A stretch of DNA of 64,000 bases from Mesorhizobium loti R88b (GTDB taxonomy: Bacteria > Pseudomonadota > Alphaproteobacteria > Rhizobiales > Rhizobiaceae). The position numbers were made by a program, and so were the translations under genes. The notes under the pieces are model-generated. The model had not been told where the DNA came from. It was given only the letters and a program-made list of their open reading frames with translations, and did not search any database. The stretch is taken from positions 2,481,001-2,545,000 of the forward strand of contig NZ_CP033367.1 in NCBI RefSeq assembly GCF_013170845.1. Direction: 5' to 3'. Each line of letters starts with the position of its first letter. Position 1 is the stretch's first letter. This document shows, in pieces, positions 27,860 to 34,277 of this stretch.

Positions 27860-28228
27860 CTACCACAGCCATTTTATAGCTGTAGTCATTGCCAGGAAGC
27901 ACATGATCCACAGGATAACGGGTCCTGCGGCACCTTTGAACTTAAATCCAAACCCTTCAAATTCGATTGGCCCGGCTGCTTGGCGCAGCACGGCAATGAT
28001 GGCAAACGAAGCAATGGCAGCAGCAGGCAGGCCAATGATCACATCAAATTTTGTTTCGATGAGGCGAGAAAGCTGAGGCGCGGACCCCACCGCAAAATCC
28101 GTCAAGTCTTTTCCGAACAAAGAGAGGACTACGAAAGCCGGAACGACAACCAAAACAACCGGTAAAGCTAACCACCACTTAGATGACTGCCCCTCAGTCG
28201 GATTTGGGTCGTCGATGCCATCCTGCAT
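27860..28228 (-). CDS. Small three-helix membrane protein, unknown
   Basis: 122 residues: a hydrophilic N-terminus, helices at about 19-39, 60-82 and 98-117, and a motif E-F-E-G-F-G-F-K-F-K-G-A-A-G-P between helices 2 and 3. The ATG at 28228 has a very strong GGAGGGGG site; a GTG 18 bp earlier is unlikely. The family has no function I know. The following intergenic stretch 27552-27859 (308 bp) shows no further gene. Confidence 0.68.
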   Translation of the reverse strand: MQDGIDDPNPTEGQSSKWWLALPVVLVVVPAFVVLSLFGKDLTDFAVGSAPQLSRLIETKFDVIIGLPAAAIASFAIIAVLRQAAGPIEFEGFGFKFKGAAGPVILWIMCFLAMTTAIKWLW

Positions 28229-28266
28229 AGTTTTCCCCCTCCCCACAGTGAAGTATCAATAGAGCA

Positions 28267-28386
28267 TTAATGCTCTGTTCGCCATTCCCACGGCCTGTCG
28301 AACGACCCGGCCCATAGGCCGCGCTTGGCGTCGACAATCCGATTCTCGTAAATATGAATGTAAGCACGCCAACGCTGATCGGATGG
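28267..28386 (-). pseudogene. C-terminal fragment of a thermonuclease (SNase)-like gene
   Basis: The minus-strand frame ending at 28267 encodes R-W-R-A-Y-I-H-I-Y-E-N-R, then D-A-K-R-G-L-W-A-G-S-F and R-P-W-E-W-R. This resembles the C-terminal end of bacterial staphylococcal-nuclease-fold proteins (x-A-K-R-G-L-W-x-G-x-F-x-x-P-W-E-W-R). Upstream in the same frame no nuclease catalytic region is seen, and neither neighbouring frame supplies it. I read it as a decayed remnant. The match is by eye and short, hence the moderate confidence. Confidence 0.45.
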
Positions 28387-28411
28387 CTTAATATAATCCA
28401 CATTTTGGCAA

Positions 28412-28714
28412 TCACTGCTGTGTCTTGGATTCCCGCCGCTTGTATTTGCAAAGAAGGATAAAATTGTCCTGCCCCAGCTTTGGACCGACAATTGTCACTA
28501 TCTGGAAGCTAAAATCGCAGTTGCTCCCCATTACTTGGGACAGCTCGCCCTCTGTTTTGCCTGATACCCTGATCACGTCACCCGGCTCGCATTTGATAGT
28601 CCCATCGTAAGCGTCGACAACGGAGACATCGCACAACTGTTCGGCATGCGTCGGACCCCACATTGAGACCAGTATACCCCCAGCTATCAAGCTTCTTACA
28701 ACCGCTACAACCAT
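28412..28714 (-). CDS. Small exported Cys-containing protein, unknown
   Basis: 100 residues. Signal peptide (V-R-S-L-I-A-G-G-I-L-V-S-M-W-G-P, cleavage after T-H-A near 24), then a beta-rich domain with four cysteines (C-D-V-S-V-V; I-K-C-E-P-G-D-V-I; N-C-D-F-S-F; L-L-C-K-Y-K). AGGGG precedes the ATG at 28714. It begins 8 bp after the restored stop of the Cys-rich gene upstream, so the two were one operon. In the present sequence that gene's frameshift makes the two frames continuous (175 residues); this looks accidental because this gene has its own start and signal peptide. Confidence 0.62.
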   Translation of the reverse strand: MVVAVVRSLIAGGILVSMWGPTHAEQLCDVSVVDAYDGTIKCEPGDVIRVSGKTEGELSQVMGSNCDFSFQIVTIVGPKLGQDNFILLCKYKRRESKTQQ

Positions 28715-28722
28715 TCTCGCCC

Positions 28723-28939
28723 CTATCCATCGCACGCGCACCCCGGCGCCTTGTGACATCGCTTCTCTCGCGAGATACAGCTTATCTCCACATGCCTGGC
28801 CGGTCGAACAATGTTTGCAGCATCCCTCAACCGGGATTGTCGACCAAGGGATGGACGGATCCAGCCGCCTGACGATGGACGCAGAATCCACCGGCATGAA
28901 AATGCCGAAGATCGCCAACGCGGCGATGATCCGAAACAT
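28723..28939 (-). pseudogene. Small secreted Cys-rich protein, frameshifted
   Basis: The N-terminal part is read from ATG 28939: signal peptide F-R-I-I-A-A-L-A-I-F-G-I-F, then the family core E-G-C-C-K-H-C-S-T-G-Q-A-C-G-D. At about 28782 one extra base shifts the frame. In the next frame the expected family ending follows directly (S-C-I-S-R-E-K-R-C-H-K-A-P-G-C-A-C-D-G, stop at 28723). Deleting one T of the TT at 28782-28783 restores a 71-residue protein. Small secreted proteins with the C-C-K-x-C-x-x-G-K/Q-A-C-G-D-S-C core are common in rhizobia; their function is unknown. Real inactivation or a sequencing error. Confidence 0.75.
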
Positions 28940-28995
28940 GATTGCTCCCCTCCCAAGGCAAGAGGATCAAAGCATTAGTTCTGATTCAGGTCGAA

Positions 28996-29949
28996 TCAAT
29001 TAGCAGAGTTCTTGGATGGTGTTTCGGCAGTTTGATGGCATGCGTACATCAAACGTTTTCCAAAATCAGAGAGCTGGATTGGCGTCTCTATAAACAGAGA
29101 ATGATGATTAGCTACCGCCGTCTGCATCACCTTAAGGGCTAGTTCGTTGGGTTTCGGAGATATTCCCGCGGCTAAATTCCGTATCTGGGCCAGTTGCCTT
29201 TCCAATTCGTCCGAATCGATCGCCGCTAGTGACGAATGCATTTCCACTCGCGCTCCGATACGCTGACCTCTATCTGGAATTACCGTTACTAACCCCAAAG
29301 AGATGACGGCACTGATTGAATGTGGGAGTCGCTGCCGGTCGATATTTTTAATGAGTTCTCGGCCCATTTCAATACGCTTCTCATGGTAGGCTCCGTACAG
29401 AAGCTCATGCTGTGCCTCAGTGATAGTTGATTGCCCATCTCCTATGCTCCTCTGTGCAGCAAAAACGCGATCGTATTCAGATGCCAGGTCGAAGAGATAT
29501 TTCAGCAGTCGGGCTTCGGCAGGTCCAAGGTTCTTCAGAGCCTCGGTGAACCCTCGTTCAGCTGAGATTCCATTGTCGGGGGTCAGCGCATTGGCCGTTA
29601 GGGATGCCCACAATTCGGATAGCAAAGGGTCATCCTGCTTCGACAGATTCTCGAATAACTCGTACATCTCTCCGCCTGGGAGAGCCTTCATTTTGTTGAA
29701 CGAAACTCCCATTCTTTTGAGGTGCTCTGCGGTCTTATGGAGCCCGTTCGCGAAGTTGCGAGTTCTCCATTCACGTAGTCGATCGCCAACTAGCCCTCCC
29801 CATCCATCGGCGAGACTGTTTCCAATAGCTGTCGCCGGCCCACCGAGCATTTGACGAAGCAGATCAGCGGCAGCCTTGTCTATCTCACCGCCAGGTAGCA
29901 GTGGACCCCCTTTTGAAGATTCAGACACCCCAGCCTCCAATTTCCGCAT
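28996..29949 (-). CDS. Abi-alpha (DUF4393) family protein, putative abortive infection
   Basis: 317 residues from ATG 29949; a TTG at 30045 would add 32. Neither has a good ribosome site. The central region matches the DUF4393/Abi-alpha pattern: an acidic-helical block with E-N-L-S-K-Q-D-D-P-L-L-S-E-L-W-A-S-L, then T-E-A-L-K-N-L-G-P-A-E-A-R-L-L-K-Y-L. A Gly-containing N-terminal stretch (about residues 30-55, G-P-A-T-A-I-G-N-S-L-A-D-G-W-G-G-L) may be membrane-associating. Abi-alpha was named from an abortive phage infection locus; the molecular mechanism is not established. Lower GC and the neighbours suggest horizontal acquisition. Confidence 0.75.
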   Translation of the reverse strand: MRKLEAGVSESSKGGPLLPGGEIDKAAADLLRQMLGGPATAIGNSLADGWGGLVGDRLREWRTRNFANGLHKTAEHLKRMGVSFNKMKALPGGEMYELFENLSKQDDPLLSELWASLTANALTPDNGISAERGFTEALKNLGPAEARLLKYLFDLASEYDRVFAAQRSIGDGQSTITEAQHELLYGAYHEKRIEMGRELIKNIDRQRLPHSISAVISLGLVTVIPDRGQRIGARVEMHSSLAAIDSDELERQLAQIRNLAAGISPKPNELALKVMQTAVANHHSLFIETPIQLSDFGKRLMYACHQTAETPSKNSAN

Positions 29950-30096
29950 GTTGCGTCTATGTCGCGCGGATTCGCCGATAGTCGCAGGAAATGCTTTGAA
30001 ATCAACGGAAGCTGATTGCAACAAGGCGCGACACGATATCTGCAAATCCTCGCAAGCGGCGAGGCCGCAACTACTTGATTTTACTATCGAAAGTAG

Positions 30097-30110
30097 TGGT
30101 AGCGGGAGAG
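30097..30110 (+). repeat. 14-bp direct copy of the tRNA-Met 3' end (candidate attachment site)
   Basis: TGGTAGCGGGAGAG here is identical, in the same orientation, to 37511-37524, the 3' end (acceptor stem plus CCA) of the tRNA-Met gene. Such direct repeats mark integration at tRNA genes. The same bases also form half of a hairpin (GGTAGCG / CGCTACC), next to another inverted repeat (ACTACTT / AAGTAGT, 30070-30097). The rest of 29950-30270 holds no gene. Confidence 0.45.
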
Positions 30111-30270
30111 CGCTACCGTCTTTCCCCCCACTCCTCGGATCGGCGGTTTCTGCTCCGTTGTCTTGGGTGAGGAGCCATTTTTGAATTGCGCCCTCTACTC
30201 AATGTGAACGTTGGTTATCCAATACCAGCATCTGGATTCGAAGACCTCGTTTTGTCTACAGCCGAAATCG

Positions 30271-31086
30271 TCAGACCGGCAGCCCGAGCTGCTTTCGCAG
30301 GCTTTTGTCGAATGCGGACGCGGGGACGAAACGGCGCAGGAAACTGACCTGGCGCGCCATTTTTCCCGCCGCATAGCGTTTCTTGGGAGCGGGATCGATC
30401 GCAGCGGCCAAAATGGTCTTGGCTACCAATTCGGGCGTATCGCCTTTTTCCATCGATTTCCGTACGGCTAAGGTCATGCCGGCGCGCGCGGAATCGTAGA
30501 TATCAAGCAACTGGTCGGGGGCGGCGAGATTGTCCTCGAATGACGTACGGGTGTAGGCGGGCTCCACCAACGAAACGCGAATGCCGAACGGGCGCAACTC
30601 GTGATCGAGCGATTCGGAATAACCCTCGATGGCATGTTTGGTCGACGCGTAAAGCGCGAAATAGGGAGCGGGGATGAACCCCTGTACCGAACTCAGATTA
30701 ATGATCCTGCCTTTCCCTTGGCGTCGCATTGCCGGCAACACCGCGTTGGTCACGCGGAAAACGCCGAAGACGTTCACGTCGAACAGGGCCTGTGCCTGGG
30801 CGGTCGAGGACTCCTCGGCGCCGCCAAACAGACCCATGCCGGCATTGTTGACTAGCAGGTCGATGCGCCCGGCATTGGCCAGAACGTCATCGACCATTTT
30901 CGCAACGGACGCGTCGTCGGTCACGTCGCAGGTCAGCATGGTAACGCCGTCGGATTGTGTGGAGGCCGTGCGACGGCTGGTTCCGAATATGCGAAAGCCA
31001 GCCTTTAGCAAGGCTTCGGCGGTAGCCCGCCCGATGCCGGAAGATGCCCCTGTGACGAGAGCGACGCCAGGATTGGTCTTGTTCAT
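30271..31086 (-). CDS. Short-chain dehydrogenase/reductase
   Basis: 271 residues from ATG 31086 (ATG 31095 also possible). NAD(P)-binding T-G-A-S-S-G-I-G, then N-N-A-G, catalytic S in N-L-S-S-V-Q-G and Y-A-S-T-K: a classical SDR. The C-terminal part (G-K-M-A-R-Q-V-S-F-L-R-R-F-V-P) resembles fatty-acyl or retinol-type SDRs. It lies 70 bp downstream of the ketoacyl synthase gene on the same strand, below TetR; a shared lipid or aromatic ketone pathway is inferred. The substrate is unknown. Confidence 0.9.
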   Translation of the reverse strand: MNKTNPGVALVTGASSGIGRATAEALLKAGFRIFGTSRRTASTQSDGVTMLTCDVTDDASVAKMVDDVLANAGRIDLLVNNAGMGLFGGAEESSTAQAQALFDVNVFGVFRVTNAVLPAMRRQGKGRIINLSSVQGFIPAPYFALYASTKHAIEGYSESLDHELRPFGIRVSLVEPAYTRTSFEDNLAAPDQLLDIYDSARAGMTLAVRKSMEKGDTPELVAKTILAAAIDPAPKKRYAAGKMARQVSFLRRFVPASAFDKSLRKQLGLPV

Positions 31087-31156
31087 GGAAATCATATCTT
31101 TCTTTGTGTTGGATCGGAATTGGAGAAGCATGAAAGGTTGGTGTGAAGGGTGCCGA

Positions 31157-32458
31157 TCATGAGCGCCCCTGGGCCTCGCGTCGGGTCGCCGGGGCGGTCC
31201 AGCGCCTGAACAAGGCGCTGGCATTCACGCCGCCAAAGCCGAAGCCATTGGAGATCGCGTACTCCATCTCCATTGGCCGGGGCTGGTTGGCGACGAAGTC
31301 GATGCCGTCGGCGGCCGGATCGGGAGCGCTCAGATTGAGTGTCGGCGGCGCCACCTGATCCCTGAGCGCCAGGATCGCGAAGATGGCTCCAAGCCCGCCG
31401 GCCGCGCCCAGCAGGTGTCCCGTCGCCGATTTCGTTGCACTCACAGCTATCGCGAAATCGCGCCCGAACAGGCTCTTGATCGCTTCGATCTCACCCAGGT
31501 CGCCGACTGGCGTGGAGGTCGCATGCGCATTGAGATGACCAACCTCGCGCGGCGATATCCCTGCTTGCGCAATCGCGATCTCCATGGCCCGGCGCGCACC
31601 GTCGCCGTCTTCGGGACCAGAGGTGACGTGGTGGGCATCCGCCGTCGTGCCGTAGCCGACGAGCTCGGCGAGCGGGGTTGCGCCGCGCGCCAGCGCGTGG
31701 CTCAGCGCCTCGATGACCAGTACCCCGGCACCTTCGCCCATGACGAAGCCGTCGCGCGAAATGTCGAAGGGACGCGAGGCTTGCGCCGGCGCCCAATTGA
31801 AGCCGGTTGAAAGGGAGCGCGCGGCAGCAAACCCCCCGAGACTGACGATGTTCATGCACGCTTCCGTGCCGCCGCAAACGGCAATATCAGCCTCGTTCGC
31901 GCGGATAAGACGAGCAGCGTCGCCGATCGCCTGGATGCCGGCAGCGCACGCCGTCACTGGTGCGCCCAGTGGACCTTTGAAGCCATGACGGATTGAGATC
32001 TGGCCTGCTGCGAGGTTCACCAGAAAGGACGGCACCGTAAAGGGCGACAGGCGGCGGGGCCCACGCTGGTCGACCGTGCGCACGGCTTCTGTGATGGCGG
32101 GGAACCCGCCGACCCCCGAAGCGATGATCGTGGCTGTACGCAGGCGATCCGTTTCCAAGGCCGGCTTCCATTTCGCCTGCGCAAGCGCCTCTTCCGCCGC
32201 CGCCAGCGCAAAGAGAATGAACCGGTCGACTTTGCGCTGATCCTTCGCGGACAGGATGACATCGGGATCGAAACCGGCGTCCGGATCTTCATCCGCGGAG
32301 GGAACCACGCCGCCAATCTTCGCCGGCAGGTCGCCCACCACATCGTCCGAAAGCCTACGAATGCCCGAACGACCGGCCAGCAGGCGCGACCAGGACGCTT
32401 CGACATCGGCGGCAAGGGGCGTGACCGCTCCCATGCCTGTAACAACAATCCGTCGCAT
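31157..32458 (-). CDS. Beta-ketoacyl-ACP synthase II-type condensing enzyme
   Basis: 433 residues; condenses an acyl thioester with malonyl-ACP, releasing CO2. The active-site triad is present: Cys171 in V-T-A-C-A-A-G, His in N-A-H-A-T-S-T-P-V-G-D (about 310) and His in K-S-A-T-G-H-L-L-G-A-A-G (about 345), and the C-terminal G-F-G-F-G-G-V-N-A. AGGAGA precedes the ATG. Its location outside the fab operon, between an SDR and TetR and beside an efflux pump, suggests a specialised acyl chain rather than housekeeping FabF (inference). Confidence 0.92.
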   Translation of the reverse strand: MRRIVVTGMGAVTPLAADVEASWSRLLAGRSGIRRLSDDVVGDLPAKIGGVVPSADEDPDAGFDPDVILSAKDQRKVDRFILFALAAAEEALAQAKWKPALETDRLRTATIIASGVGGFPAITEAVRTVDQRGPRRLSPFTVPSFLVNLAAGQISIRHGFKGPLGAPVTACAAGIQAIGDAARLIRANEADIAVCGGTEACMNIVSLGGFAAARSLSTGFNWAPAQASRPFDISRDGFVMGEGAGVLVIEALSHALARGATPLAELVGYGTTADAHHVTSGPEDGDGARRAMEIAIAQAGISPREVGHLNAHATSTPVGDLGEIEAIKSLFGRDFAIAVSATKSATGHLLGAAGGLGAIFAILALRDQVAPPTLNLSAPDPAADGIDFVANQPRPMEMEYAISNGFGFGGVNASALFRRWTAPATRREAQGRS

Positions 32459-32504
32459 CTATTCTCCTATGACTTGAGTGCGCCGACAGCACTGCCGACG
32501 CCGT

Positions 32505-33083
32505 TCAAGCGGCGACTGCTTGGCGCACCTGATCGGTCGCTGCATCCAGAAAAGCCTGCGCAAGGTCGGGGTCGTTGACGACCCGTGATAGGAGCACCGC
32601 GCCGACCATCGTCGACAGAATGGCCATGGCCTTGCTATCGGACTGCTCGCCATTGGCCTCGGCAATGAAACGGCCGAGGATCTCAAGATGCTCGTTGATG
32701 CCTGCTTCGAACGACCCTTTCACGTCCTGGCCCTGTCTGGCGGCATCCGAACCGAGTGCCACGATCGGGCATCCGTCCATCCTTTCTCCGCGATGGCCCA
32801 TGCTGAGATAGAAGGAGAGCACTGCTTCGAGCGGATGCTCAGGGCTTGCAGCAGTTGCGGCCGACCATCGGTCGGTGGCGCTCTCCATAGCCCGCCTGGA
32901 CGCCTGCGCTGCCAGGTCCTCCTTTGACTCGAATTGCTTGTAAAAGGCGCCCTGTGTCAGCCCCGCACCCTTCATCAGATCCTTGAGGCCGATGCCGTCA
33001 AAGCCGCGCTCGCGAAAGAGGCGGCTTGCCACATTGATGACGGTCTCGCGGTTTTCTGCGGCTTGAATTCGGCTCACGCGCAT
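32505..33083 (-). CDS. TetR family transcriptional regulator
   Basis: 192 residues. The N-terminal helix-turn-helix (V-A-S-R-L-F-R-E-R-G-F-D-G-I-G-L-K-D-L-M-K.. with G-A-F-Y-K-Q-F) is of TetR type; a ligand-binding helical C-terminal domain follows. A perfect AAGGAG lies upstream of the ATG. It is first in the operon with the ketoacyl synthase and SDR, and divergent from the adaptor/RND pair. The 84-bp divergent region carries a long palindrome, so autoregulation and control of the pump are expected. Confidence 0.93.
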   Translation of the reverse strand: MRVSRIQAAENRETVINVASRLFRERGFDGIGLKDLMKGAGLTQGAFYKQFESKEDLAAQASRRAMESATDRWSAATAASPEHPLEAVLSFYLSMGHRGERMDGCPIVALGSDAARQGQDVKGSFEAGINEHLEILGRFIAEANGEQSDSKAMAILSTMVGAVLLSRVVNDPDLAQAFLDAATDQVRQAVAA

Positions 33084-33099
33084 CGTCGATCTCCTTTTT

Positions 33100-33144
33100 G
33101 ATTGCGTTCGTAATCTATAACCGATATAGAAATCGAACGCAATC
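33100..33144. promoter_or_regulatory. 45-bp interrupted palindrome, probable TetR operator
   Basis: Outer arms GATTGCGTTCG (33100-33110) and CGAACGCAATC (33134-33144) are perfect complements. Inner arms TCTATA (33114-33119) and TATAGA (33125-33130) share the same centre at 33122. Only three facing pairs mismatch. It fills most of the TetR/adaptor divergent region. Confidence 0.75.
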
Positions 33145-33167
33145 TAATTTGAGATGAGGCGACGAGC

Positions 33168-34277
33168 GTGAAAAAGAGAACCGTTATCGTGTTGGGATCG
33201 ACCCTGACGGCGATGTCATGGGCGGCGGCATTCGCCACGTTTGCTACTCCTGCTCAGGAGGCTCCTCTGGTGATCGACCCAAGGCAGGAAGCGCCTTTCG
33301 TCAGACTTGTGTCGGCAGCGCCAGTGACCGGATCAGAGCGCGGCTTCACCGGCGTCATCGCGGCGAGGGTGCAGAGCAATCTCGGCTTTCGCGTTCCGGG
33401 CAAGATCATGGAACGGTTGGTGGACGTCGGTCAGGAGGTCAAAGCCGGTCAGCCGCTGATGCGGATTGACGATACCGATCTGCGCCTTGCGCTTTCGGCG
33501 AAACGCAATGCCGTTGACGCAGCGCGCGCAACAGTCGTTCAGACACAGCCGGATGAACGGCGGTACGCCAGCTTGCTCCGCGCCGGTTGGGTTACGCCGC
33601 AGCGCTACGAGCAGGCGAAGGCTGCGATGGATACAGCCCAAGCGCAACTTGCCGCCGCCGAAGCCGACGCACGGGTTGCCGAGAATGAGGCGGCCTATGC
33701 AGTCCTGTTGGCGGACGCGGATGGAACCGTGGTTGAAACGCTTGGCGAGCCGGGGCAGGTCGTCGCTGCCGGCCAGCCTGTGATCCGCACCGCCAAGGCA
33801 GGCCCACGCGAAGCGGTCGTCGCGCTTCCCGAAACGATCCGGCCGGCGATCGGCTCGGCAGCCGAGGCCAGCGTGTATGGTGGCGATGAGCGCCGCTATT
33901 CAGCGCATCTGCGGCAGCTGTCGGACTCCGCTGATGCCCAGACCCGCACATATGAGGCGCGCTATGTGCTGGATGGTGAGGCTGCCACGGCACCGCTTGG
34001 CGCGACGGTTACCATTCGGCTCGCAAGCCAGGTGAAACAGCCGGAGGTTCAGGTGCCACTGGGAGCCGTGCTTGATGACGGCCGCAAGACCGGCGTTTGG
34101 GTGTTGGACAGCACCACCTCAACCGTACACTTTCAGCCCGTCCAGCTTGTTCGTGTTACCAGCGAAACCGCCGTGATCTCCGGTTTGAACTCCAACGTTC
34201 CCATTGTGTCGCTCGGCGCCCACCTCCTTCAGGAAGGGGCTCTCGTTAGGACTGAGTCCGAAAGCGGAAGCAACTGA
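33168..34277 (+). CDS. RND efflux periplasmic adaptor (HlyD/AcrA type)
   Basis: 369 residues from GTG 33168 (GAGGCG upstream). The N-terminal signal/anchor (V-I-V-L-G-S-T-L-T-A-M-S-W-A-A-A) is followed by the lipoyl half (G-F-R-V-P-G-K-I-M-E-R-L-V-D-V-G-Q-E-V), a short helical hairpin (about 105-165), the second lipoyl half (A-D-A-D-G-T-V-V-E-T) and beta-barrels. The stop overlaps the ATG of the permease by one base. No outer-membrane channel gene follows, so it must use one encoded elsewhere. Confidence 0.92.
   Translation: MKKRTVIVLGSTLTAMSWAAAFATFATPAQEAPLVIDPRQEAPFVRLVSAAPVTGSERGFTGVIAARVQSNLGFRVPGKIMERLVDVGQEVKAGQPLMRIDDTDLRLALSAKRNAVDAARATVVQTQPDERRYASLLRAGWVTPQRYEQAKAAMDTAQAQLAAAEADARVAENEAAYAVLLADADGTVVETLGEPGQVVAAGQPVIRTAKAGPREAVVALPETIRPAIGSAAEASVYGGDERRYSAHLRQLSDSADAQTRTYEARYVLDGEAATAPLGATVTIRLASQVKQPEVQVPLGAVLDDGRKTGVWVLDSTTSTVHFQPVQLVRVTSETAVISGLNSNVPIVSLGAHLLQEGALVRTESESGSN

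Noticed and set aside
28775..28790. Programmed frameshift at the Cys-rich gene
   Set aside because: GGAGATAAGC is not a known slippery site and has no stimulating stem; a one-base insertion is simpler.
28412..28939. A 175-residue fusion of the Cys-rich protein with its neighbour
   Set aside because: The downstream part has its own ribosome site, ATG and signal peptide, and the upstream part's true ending lies one frame over.
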